34,340 nt of DNA from a virus: positions 1-34,340 of IMG/VR virus record IMGVR_UViG_3300021511_000022. The stretch is one strand, 5' to 3'. Each line of letters starts with the position of its first letter. The first letter of the stretch is position 1. Position numbers and translations under genes: made by a program. The notes beneath the pieces are model-generated. The model had not been told where the DNA came from. It did not search any database and was given only the letters and a program-made list of their open reading frames with translations. Below, one piece after another: positions 1-5,102 of the stretch.

Positions 1-171
1 ATCATCCGAAGTTTCAAATCCCTCTTCCTCTACGATTTCTTCTCTTAGCATTTTCAACTCGTCCATCCGCTGTTGCTCATAATCACGAAGATGATCGATG
101 TGTTTGCGGGTATGGGCAATATCCCTTTCAATGTAAGCTTCCTGCTCAAGCAGCTCATTTAGTAGTGTCAT
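1..171 (-). CDS. Hypothetical helical protein, partial (C-terminus outside window)
   Basis: Reading leftward from an ATG at 171, 57 codons stay open to the window edge. The product is highly charged and free of proline and glycine in its first part, with Leu and Glu/Arg spaced as in an alpha-helical coiled coil (starts MTLLNELLEQEAYIERD). Its start lies inside the end of the 155-406 gene, a 17-nt overlap that suggests translational coupling as the last gene of the unit from the 462-490 promoter. I do not recognise a family. Such short helical proteins are common among phage early genes, but no function can be assigned. Confidence 0.6.
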   Translation of the reverse strand, partial: MTLLNELLEQEAYIERDIAHTRKHIDHLRDYEQQRMDELKMLREEIVEEEGFETSDD

Positions 172-406
172 CGAAATCACTCCCAATAGTAACTATTACG
201 GCATCACGTTTAAAATTATAACGCAATTTTACTTGATCGCCGGGATTGGTGTCGCGGAATGAGCAGTAAGAACCAGCCCAACGATGAGCAGGATAATTTA
301 TTATCCAATCCTTACCCTTATAGAAGTGCTCCAGTGCTTCCTGTTCTGTCTTTGGGTTTGCTCCATAGGCAGGTGTCAATGTAACACCATCAAGATCCTC
401 TTTCAT
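155..406 (-). CDS. Hypothetical small protein (83 aa)
   Basis: An 83-residue protein whose ATG at 406 is preceded by a clean Shine-Dalgarno GGAGGACGAAA. It is the first gene behind the near-consensus promoter at 462-490. Visible features are an aromatic and basic middle (WIINYPAHRWAGSY) and an acidic end (FDDTTK). There are no membrane segments, and a single cysteine rules out a zinc site. The end overlaps the start of the next leftward gene by 17 nt. The family is not recognised; position and size suggest an accessory or early phage gene. Confidence 0.65.
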   Translation of the reverse strand: MKEDLDGVTLTPAYGANPKTEQEALEHFYKGKDWIINYPAHRWAGSYCSFRDTNPGDQVKLRYNFKRDAVIVTIGSDFDDTTK

Positions 407-461
407 TTTCGTCCTCCAGTTGATTTAATACGTTGGGTAAGTCCCCTCGTTATCTACCTAC

Positions 462-490
462 ATTATACCATGCGTAGATCAGGGAGTCAA
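462..490 (-). promoter_or_regulatory. Sigma70-type promoter, extended -10
   Basis: On the minus strand TTGACT (485-490) is followed after exactly 17 nt by TATAAT (462-467), with TGG just upstream of the -10, which is an extended -10 element. It shares the surroundings ACTTGAC...ATGGTATAATG with the promoters at 1298-1326 and 4012-4040. It points at the gene starting at 406. Confidence 0.9.
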
Positions 491-520
491 GTACTTGTTT
501 GACACCCTAATCTAAACACG

Positions 521-703
521 TTATATAGTCCTGGCCTTAATAATAAAATATACCTTATGATAAGGCTCCTTAACCTTTATTAAACTATCATCTCCTTTAA
601 GTTTAATAACCGTTTTACCGTCACAGGGCAATAGCCATTCTACATGATCTATATTTATCATAAATTCTTGGTTATCTTCATTTTCTGTTAATTTAATAAA
701 CAT
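521..703 (-). CDS. FlbD-like small protein (60 aa)
   Basis: A 60-residue protein starting MFIKLTENEDNQEF. The pattern (M-I/F-K-L-T, then a short polar turn, then F-x-I/L-N, then I-E/V..., then T-V-I-K-L, then V-K-E) resembles the small FlbD/SwrD family, which in bacteria is tied to flagellar function and in phages occurs as a stand-alone miniprotein of unknown role. The start at 703 has the Shine-Dalgarno AGGAGACTCA and lies 8 nt behind the preceding leftward gene (712-879), so the two are probably co-transcribed. The family call rests on remembered sequence pattern only and could be coincidental at this length. Confidence 0.6.
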   Translation of the reverse strand: MFIKLTENEDNQEFMINIDHVEWLLPCDGKTVIKLKGDDSLIKVKEPYHKVYFIIKARTI

Positions 704-711
704 TGAGTCTC

Positions 712-879
712 CTAATCTAAGATTGAATTTGACAGCATCCTGGTCGGGATAGCAGTGAGTTTAGCTAAACGCAATGATTCAGTAAGCTCTATCATTTCAT
801 CTATGCGCACCCACAACCAATCACAGGTAAAATCTGACTTTTTACCAAACTTTTTCATCCTTTTAGAATAACGTTTCAT
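712..879 (-). CDS. Hypothetical basic miniprotein (55 aa)
   Basis: An ATG at 879 with Shine-Dalgarno TAGGAGTTAAT opens a 55-codon frame ending in TAG at 712-714. The product has a strongly basic N-terminus (MKRYSKRMKKFGKKSD) followed by an amphipathic helix-like stretch around WLWVRIDEMIELTESLRLAK. Its stop and the ribosome-binding site of the 703 gene are adjacent, a typical phage operon arrangement. The basic head could bind nucleic acid, but that is inference. It is too short for most ORF callers. Confidence 0.6.
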   Translation of the reverse strand: MKRYSKRMKKFGKKSDFTCDWLWVRIDEMIELTESLRLAKLTAIPTRMLSNSILD

Positions 880-1048
880 ATTAACTCCTATTTGATTCGA
901 TTTTAGCTCGATCCAGCATCAGGACAGCGGATGACGACATAGGCCACGGTGACACGAGAAGGTATCACGGCTGGTGTCGAGCAGGGCGATGCAGGCTGAC
1001 CTACGCACAGAGGCCGAGAGGCAAGGACGAGCCGTTGAATAAAAATAA

Positions 1049-1249
1049 TTAACGCTTAACATTAGGTAGGTACCTTATTTCAATAATTAATCTTCCATTT
1101 AAAGTCCATTTATTAACAGAGGAAAAAGATTTAGCAGTAAAATTAAAATGCTCAAAGCCATCTAAACACTTAGCATATTCGTGAGCCTTATTAAAGGAGT
1201 TATACATACCAATAATTTTTCCCTTGTAAATTAACACCCAAGCTTTCAT
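1049..1249 (-). CDS. Hypothetical small protein (66 aa)
   Basis: A 66-residue protein (starts MKAWVLIYKGKIIGMY) with a very strong Shine-Dalgarno, AGGAGGACGAA, before the ATG at 1249. The N-terminal pattern of aromatic and aliphatic residues around KGKIIGMYNSFNKAHEYAK suggests a small alpha/beta fold in which a beta-hairpin precedes a helix, as in many phage early proteins. It is the first gene behind the promoter at 1298-1326. Between its stop and the next leftward gene at 879 lie about 170 nt without a clear gene or terminator. No family is recognised. Confidence 0.7.
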   Translation of the reverse strand: MKAWVLIYKGKIIGMYNSFNKAHEYAKCLDGFEHFNFTAKSFSSVNKWTLNGRLIIEIRYLPNVKR

Positions 1250-1297
1250 TTCGTCCTCCTATAATTTTTAGCAGGGGTGATCCCGGCTGTTAACTTC

Positions 1298-1326
1298 ATT
1301 ATACCATACGGGGGATATAGGGTCAA
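1298..1326 (-). promoter_or_regulatory. Sigma70-type promoter, extended -10
   Basis: On the minus strand TTGACC (1321-1326), a 17-nt spacer, then TATAAT (1298-1303) with TGG immediately before it. It is about 50 nt upstream of the start at 1249. The flanks ACTTGAC and TATGGTATAATG match those of the other leftward promoters. Confidence 0.88.
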
Positions 1327-1348
1327 GTGTCCGTTTGATATAAGATTA

Positions 1349-1708
1349 TTAAAGGTTTGGTATAGAGCGATGCAGTTCCGGGTAAATTGGATAGGCGACA
1401 CAATAACCAGCAGTTTTGCACTCAGCACGGTAGCCAAACTGTTGAAGATAAATAGCTAATTTAAAATAAACGCCGCGAATCCAAATATCGCCCTTAACAG
1501 GGGGGAGTTTAAAATCAGCATGGGAACACGCAAAGTAGTCGCCTACCATATTATGATCATCCATCGACATCCCTAAAGAGATAGAGCCTTTTGGAAAACC
1601 GACCATTTTTCCTGGACAAACGCCAGACATGTAGGGAAACCGCTTACGAATTTTGAGAGCCAATTTCATTTCCTGCTGGTCCCAAGTGAATTTTGCTACA
1701 TAACTCAT
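1349..1708 (-). CDS. Hypothetical protein (119 aa)
   Basis: The frame is open up to 1858, but the start at 1708 is chosen because GGGAGGTTGTA precedes that ATG and a promoter lies at 1800-1828, which would make the longer 5' part an untranslated leader of about 85 nt. The 119-residue product starts MSYVAKFTWDQQEMKLA. It carries four cysteines spread out (GVCPGK, FACSHA, AECKTAGYC), not in a tight zinc-ribbon pattern, and no membrane segment. The C-terminal part is rich in aromatic residues. No family is recognised. It is the only gene between this promoter and the one at 1298-1326. Confidence 0.65.
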   Translation of the reverse strand: MSYVAKFTWDQQEMKLALKIRKRFPYMSGVCPGKMVGFPKGSISLGMSMDDHNMVGDYFACSHADFKLPPVKGDIWIRGVYFKLAIYLQQFGYRAECKTAGYCVAYPIYPELHRSIPNL

Positions 1709-1799
1709 TACAACCTCCCGATTGCTACCCAAAGGAAGAGGACGGCAGGCAGTGGATAGCTGCTTTTCGGGAATGACCCTATCCGTCCATAGAAACTCC

Positions 1800-1828
1800 A
1801 TTAAAACACGGGAAGACCCGGAAGTCAA
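1800..1828 (-). promoter_or_regulatory. Sigma70-type promoter
   Basis: On the minus strand TTGACT (1823-1828), a 17-nt spacer, then TTTAAT (1800-1805). The -10 has one mismatch and lacks the TGG extension of its three relatives, but the flanks ACTTGAC and AATGGAG are shared. It serves the gene starting at 1708. Confidence 0.7.
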
Positions 1829-1858
1829 GTGCTTATTTGTACTTGTAATATTAAGCAC

Positions 1859-2874
1859 GGGAAGATAGGGCTAAAACATTTTTCTTCCGGAAAGGCGAAC
1901 GGTTACACGTGGAGAGGATCGTGTCGGATGTGTCGATTTTAAAAAGCGGCAGGGAGCGAGAAGAGCTTCCCGAACGGCTTAATATCCCATAACCCACTTT
2001 CATATTCACAACCAACAACACAGACGTTGTAAGTTTCTAAGAGTTCTTTTTTAATAAAAAATATGTAGTTTTCTTTTCTTTCCGATTTCCCCGTGTCTCC
2101 GGAGTTTTCTTAAAAAAAGACCGACCAGTGTTAGGTTACTTTGTTTTGTTACAAAATCATTTTTCTTTTAAAGAGGAGTTAATTGTGAAGGTCCTATGTT
2201 TTTACAAACATACCAAGGCGGTAGAGATAAGTAGTATAATTCGTAGGCATCTATGTTCTAGGTCGTACTTGCATGACTAGGGCCAACTGGAATATGTGAT
2301 TATTAAAAACGCAGGTTGGCTTCTCTCCGTGCATCTGTGTTAGAAAAAACTACCGGCAGGTATTCACACAAAATCCGGTCCCGGAAATAGTAGACTACTA
2401 GAACACTTCGAAGTTACCTCTAATTCACGTTTATCTTTAACAACATTTCAGACCGCTTTCCTGTGGCCCTGTAGAGCCGTCCCGTACTGAGAAAACTGGC
2501 GACACGTTATCTTCAAATCGGTTTTGAAATACAGTCGCAAGGTCTGGTTGATCAATCTCTGTCGCCTTCTTACGACAATTCATTTAACAAGAACATTAAG
2601 TTCCCGGTTACCGTCCAGAAACAGGCAACTACACAATAAAACAAATTCGATTGACCTTATTCTGGGTTTCACGTGAAGCATGGGCGAACCAATGTCGTTT
2701 TTATATTATTTGTTCTAAATAGCGTTACCTATGGTACCACAAAATTAACCCGGTTATATTATAAATAGTGTTACCTATGATATTACAAAATAGATGCCCA
2801 CGTGTTTCAAATCGGATAAGTTATATTTGCTTAAATTGGTCCGAATTAGACCGGTCGTATTTGTTCAGGCAGGT
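1859..2874. other. About 1 kb with no convincing gene
   Basis: Neither strand has a frame of 60 codons or more here. The two best short candidates are a GTG at 1921 behind GGAGAGGATC (23 residues, to 1992) and a GTG at 2185 behind AGAGGAGTTAATT (31 residues, to 2280). Both have usable ribosome-binding sites but no other support. The segment lies between the leftward terminator at 2875-2906 and the leftward promoter at 1800-1828, so it sits outside the leftward units. It contains the repeat pair at 2716-2793. No tRNA cloverleaf was found by eye. Confidence 0.6.
2716..2793. repeat. Pair of imperfect 32-nt direct repeats, 46 nt apart
   Basis: Copy 1 is at 2716-2747 and copy 2 at 2762-2793. Both read TAAATAG(C/T)GTTACCTATG followed by a diverged centre (GTACC versus ATATT) and ACAAAAT. 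The core GTTACCTATG is identical. The spacing of 46 nt is between four and five helical turns. They could be protein-binding sites (iterons) or a relic of duplication; there are only two copies. Confidence 0.7.
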
Positions 2875-2906
2875 AAAAAAGAACCCGGCCCCAGAACGGG
2901 ACCGGG
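2875..2906 (-). terminator. Rho-independent terminator
   Basis: In leftward transcripts a 9-bp GC stem (CCCGGUCCC with GGGGCCGGG, one G-U pair) closes a 5-nt loop (GUUCU) and is followed by UUC and six U. It lies 10 nt after the stop of the 23-residue membrane protein and ends the 3936-to-2916 unit. Confidence 0.92.
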
Positions 2907-2915
2907 CGGATTTGA

Positions 2916-2987
2916 TTACATCTTCTCAATAAAACCGCAGATCAAATAGATCACGACCACGGCTACTGCTACCATCCAAGGTTTCAT
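2916..2987 (-). CDS. Single-span membrane microprotein (23 aa)
   Basis: An ATG at 2987 with the Shine-Dalgarno GGAGGGTAA opens a 23-codon frame ending in TAA at 2916-2918. Residues 4-20 (WMVAVAVVVIYLICGFI) form one hydrophobic span, followed by a charged tail EKM. It is the last gene before the terminator at 2875-2906 and follows the 2996-3268 gene after 8 nt. The strong ribosome-binding site, exact operon fit and clear transmembrane stretch make it a likely real gene despite its size. Its role is unknown; small phage membrane proteins act, for example, in lysis control or superinfection exclusion, but nothing here decides that. Confidence 0.65.
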   Translation of the reverse strand: MKPWMVAVAVVVIYLICGFIEKM

Positions 2988-2995
2988 TTACCCTC

Positions 2996-3268
2996 CTATA
3001 CTATTAATTTAACTTTTTCTATACAATAGCCATATGCTGAATAATCCCTGTCCCATTTGCTATATGCCCCATAGTAGATTTTGCCATTGATTGTTTTATC
3101 TACTTCCAATTTCCATTTAGCTGTGGGATCATACCTGAATTGATCAAGGAGCATTTTGTAGATATAGCACTTTGCCATGCGTACCGTGCTAAACATACCC
3201 TCCACTGTTTCATCCCCGGGGATGAAACTGTCGTTGTTCCATACTGTTACGATTATGCAGGATTTCAT
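2996..3268 (-). CDS. Hypothetical protein (90 aa)
   Basis: A 90-residue protein starting MKSCIIVTVWNNDSF, with GGAGGCAAGAGC in front of the ATG at 3268. The start overlaps the stop of the preceding gene (ATGA), which shows translational coupling. The product alternates short beta-like segments with a central helix (VRMAKCYIYKMLLDQF) and is rich in Tyr and Trp near the C-terminus. It looks like a small soluble alpha/beta protein with no membrane segment and no metal motif. No family is recognised. Confidence 0.7.
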   Translation of the reverse strand: MKSCIIVTVWNNDSFIPGDETVEGMFSTVRMAKCYIYKMLLDQFRYDPTAKWKLEVDKTINGKIYYGAYSKWDRDYSAYGYCIEKVKLIV

Positions 3269-3399
3269 GCTCTTGCCTCCAAGATTGATTTTGCCAGATA
3301 GATTTTAAACTGCCGCAGTTCCCGTGCCGAAAACCGTACGATCGTATTTGCTACGATTTCCTTTAGCCATTTGATTTCTGTTTGTGTCAGCTTTTTCAT
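3265..3399 (-). CDS. Hypothetical helical miniprotein (44 aa)
   Basis: A 44-codon frame starts at the ATG at 3399 behind the Shine-Dalgarno GGAGGATGAA and ends in a TGA that overlaps the next start (ATGA at 3265-3268). The product begins MKKLTQTEIKWLKEIV and is basic and entirely helix-like, with residues 15-40 amphipathic. It sits between the zinc-ribbon gene and the 90-residue gene, and its ribosome-binding site directly abuts the hairpin at 3409-3430. The coupling on both sides supports it as real. Function is unknown. Confidence 0.68.
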   Translation of the reverse strand: MKKLTQTEIKWLKEIVANTIVRFSARELRQFKIYLAKSILEARA

Positions 3400-3408
3400 T
3401 TCATCCTC

Positions 3409-3430
3409 CAAAAGGGGCCTCTCGGCCCCT
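3409..3430 (-). terminator. Intergenic hairpin, weak terminator or attenuator
   Basis: In leftward transcripts AGGGGCC and GGCCCCU form a perfect 7-bp stem with loop GAGA (3413-3430), followed by only three or four U and then at once by the Shine-Dalgarno GGAGG of the gene at 3399. The short U-run suggests partial termination or RNA stabilisation rather than a full stop, because three more coupled genes follow before a strong terminator. Confidence 0.6.
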
Positions 3431-3438
3431 GGTTTAAT

Positions 3439-3936
3439 TTACGCGATTCCCTCTTCCGCTGCCCGTGCCCGTTTGCTGGCACTCCGCAGGATGTTCCCGC
3501 AGTTCATGCGGACCATTCCGGGATTCCGGCCTTCGTAGCGTTCGAAGAGCCAGTTCTGGATCGAGACCCATTCCCACTCGCCAGCTTGCTTCTTAAACTG
3601 CCGTCCGAGCTTGACCGAAAGACCGTGTTCGATAGGCATCTGAGCGAGAGCCTTTGCTACGGTACGCAGAACCTCACCCTCGTCGAGGCCGCGAAGGGCA
3701 TCTGCCGTTTCGTCCGCAATGTCGTAGGTGTCCCGGCCTGAGGCTGTTACGTCCAAACCCCGGACGTATCGTTCGTGGTCCGGGAAGAGGCGTACCTTCA
3801 GGATAAAACCACAGAAATCGCACGGCTGGTTTAGCCGTTCAACGCCGTTGGTGCCGCCGCAGTTGGGGCAGGTTAAGTGTTTGCTGGTTGGTGTCAGGTC
3901 GCGGGTCAATGCTGTTGCTGTTCTCTTTGCGCTCAT
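3439..3936 (-). CDS. Zinc-ribbon protein of unknown function (165 aa)
   Basis: The frame is open to 4182, but the ATG at 3936 is chosen because GGAGGACAAC precedes it and the promoter at 4012-4040 lies in between. Residues 23-42 carry two CxxC knuckles (CPNC and CDFC, spaced by 12 residues), a typical zinc ribbon. The rest (about 50-165) is alpha-helical and charged, with an aromatic cluster EWEWVSIQNWLFERYEGRNP and an alanine/arginine-rich end. The gene is visibly richer in G+C than its neighbours, which hints at separate origin. It opens a four-gene leftward unit. Nucleic-acid binding is plausible from the ribbon, but no specific family is recognised. Confidence 0.75.
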   Translation of the reverse strand: MSAKRTATALTRDLTPTSKHLTCPNCGGTNGVERLNQPCDFCGFILKVRLFPDHERYVRGLDVTASGRDTYDIADETADALRGLDEGEVLRTVAKALAQMPIEHGLSVKLGRQFKKQAGEWEWVSIQNWLFERYEGRNPGMVRMNCGNILRSASKRARAAEEGIA

Positions 3937-4011
3937 GTTGTCCTCCAAGACGTTGAGTGCAGCCCAATCGGGCAGTATGTGCAGTAAGAGCCATCCCCTT
4001 ACTACACTTCC

Positions 4012-4040
4012 ATTATACCATGCCTTGGTTCTCTTGTCAA
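4012..4040 (-). promoter_or_regulatory. Consensus sigma70 promoter, extended -10
   Basis: On the minus strand TTGACA (4035-4040), a 17-nt spacer, then TATAAT (4012-4017) with TGG directly upstream. Both hexamers match consensus exactly. It shares ACTTGAC and CATGGTATAATG with the other leftward promoters and serves the unit starting at 3936. Confidence 0.93.
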
Positions 4041-4338
4041 GTATCTTTTTTGTATGTGAACCGGGACGGGACGTGAAGGAGCACGGGCGAGTTTGTTGGA
4101 GGCCGTTTTCGTGAGGTGGGTCCCTTCCGGAGGCATGGTGGATTTGCGCAAGACAGAGGCGGTCAAACCGGGACGGTTGCATTTGAAAAGTGGTCCGTTC
4201 TCATTTCGAAAATTTCCGGGAATAATAATTAATTACCAAACCTTCTATCGTTAAGCCCTGATCTTATATTTCATAATATCGACCTTCTAGCCTTTGTATT
4301 TTTAAACTTCTCCGTGTCTTCTATTTGTACTTAAATAT
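4041..4338. other. Divergent intergenic region
   Basis: About 300 nt separate the leftward promoter at 4012-4040 from the rightward promoter at 4339-4367. The left half is G+C-rich and the right half AT-rich. I see no gene on either strand, no terminator and no clear operator palindrome. It is the natural place for regulators that switch between the two directions of transcription, but nothing visible proves it. Confidence 0.5.
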
Positions 4339-4367
4339 TTGACACAACCTGTCGGATGTGCTATAAT
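4339..4367 (+). promoter_or_regulatory. Consensus sigma70 promoter for the structural module
   Basis: TTGACA (4339-4344), a 17-nt spacer, then TATAAT (4362-4367), both exact consensus. The start of the terminase small subunit follows about 30 nt after the -10. Unlike the leftward promoters it lacks TGG before the -10 and continues as TATAATAAA, as does the promoter at 31152-31181. Confidence 0.92.
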
Positions 4368-4397
4368 AAAGGTAAAATAAAAGGGCTATATTAAAAG

Positions 4398-4823
4398 ATG
4401 ATCGAAGTTAATTGGGAACATATTAAGGAGATTTGGGAACAAGGTGCAGAAGACCTATCTACGGTTGCTCAGAAATATCAAGTCTCCTTAACAGATATTA
4501 CTATTAAAGCACAAGCTGAGGGATGGGACGACCGAGGTTCCAATGTGCCATTATGTGCTGACCTGTCTGGCCCTGTCCTTGACGAAAAGCAGGTGTTGCT
4601 GGCCCACAAAACTGATCTGGGCCGCTTGCGCCTGTTGGCCGCAACTGTGATGGAGTCCCTACAATACGAAACCGAAGCGGCCCCCATGCTGAAAGCATTA
4701 GAAAAACTTGCGCGTATTTACACGCAGATAATCCCGCTGGAACGCAAAACTTTTGGTCTGGATGCTGATTCATCTACTATACCTGATGGCATTATCATTA
4801 ACGTTGGAGGCAATAATGAATAG
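4398..4823 (+). CDS. terS: Terminase small subunit (probable)
   Basis: A 141-residue protein starting MIEVNWEHIKEIWEQG. Residues 7-37 form a helix-turn-helix of the type seen in phage small terminases (an acidic first helix, then LSTVAQKYQVSLTDITIKAQ, then W). The remainder holds helices suited to oligomerisation (about 70-115) and an acidic C-terminus. The small subunit binds the packaging site and recruits the large subunit. Its place just before the large-subunit gene and first behind the promoter at 4339-4367 supports the call. The ribosome-binding site is weak (AAAGGG, distant). Family assignment is by pattern and position only. Confidence 0.75.
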   Translation: MIEVNWEHIKEIWEQGAEDLSTVAQKYQVSLTDITIKAQAEGWDDRGSNVPLCADLSGPVLDEKQVLLAHKTDLGRLRLLAATVMESLQYETEAAPMLKALEKLARIYTQIIPLERKTFGLDADSSTIPDGIIINVGGNNE

Positions 4824-4848
4824 TTTATGGGATAGGGCTGCAGCCTGA
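4816..4848 (+). other. Orphan start: 10-codon frame in phase with terL
   Basis: An ATG at 4816 with an excellent Shine-Dalgarno (TGGAGG, 5 nt away) opens MNSLWDRAAA and then hits TGA at 4846. It is in the same reading phase as the terminase large subunit at 5086; the interval 4846-5085 is 240 nt, a multiple of three. It may be the original start of the large subunit, cut off by insertion of the AP2-like ORF. This is inference; it could also be a chance match inside the end of terS. Confidence 0.4.
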
Positions 4849-4850
4849 AA

Positions 4851-5102
4851 GTGAGTAACCTGCTCATTTCTCATAACACATCTGGTATTAAAGGCATTTA
4901 TTGGAATAAAGAGAAAAAGGGTAAATGGCGGGTACAAATTACAGTGAATAGAAAACATAAATATCTTAGCAGACATGATGATTTCACTGAAGCTGTTGCC
5001 CATAGATTTGCAGCTGAGCAATGCCTAAACTGGGGCGATTGTGATACTAATAGTATCTCCGGTAATTATCTTAAGGAGGTATTAAGTGGGAAGTCAGCTT
5101 AA
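4851..5102 (+). CDS. AP2-like DNA-binding domain protein, probable homing-endonuclease remnant
   Basis: An 83-residue frame starting at GTG 4851. Residues 8-60 match the AP2-like domain that follows the HNH domain in many phage HNH-AP2 homing endonucleases: NTSGIKGIYWNKEKKGKW, then VQITVNRKHKYLSRHDDFTEA, then an alanine-rich helix. No HNH motif precedes it; an in-frame stop at 4833 closes the frame just upstream, no ATG is available and no good ribosome-binding site is seen. It therefore looks like a truncated relic, or a free-standing AP2 domain. It sits between terS and terL and overlaps the terL start by 17 nt, supplying its Shine-Dalgarno (AAGGAGGT at 5073-5080). Free-standing homing endonucleases often sit beside terminase genes. 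Confidence 0.68.
   Translation: MSNLLISHNTSGIKGIYWNKEKKGKWRVQITVNRKHKYLSRHDDFTEAVAHRFAAEQCLNWGDCDTNSISGNYLKEVLSGKSA

Noticed and set aside
1246-1437. 63-residue frame on the minus strand
   Set aside because: It lies in another phase over the end of the 1349-1708 gene and the promoter at 1298-1326, with no ribosome-binding site.
1921-1992. 23-codon frame from GTG behind GGAGAGGATC
   Set aside because: The ribosome-binding site is good, but there is no promoter, no neighbour coupling and no recognisable product.
2185-2280. 31-codon frame from GTG behind AGAGGAGTTAATT
   Set aside because: Same reasons; one good Shine-Dalgarno per kb is expected by chance in AT-rich DNA.
3382-4114. Two plus-strand frames (119 and 128 residues) opposite the zinc-ribbon gene
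   Set aside because: They are opposite a gene with a good ribosome-binding site, promoter and zinc motif; their length is explained by its high G+C.
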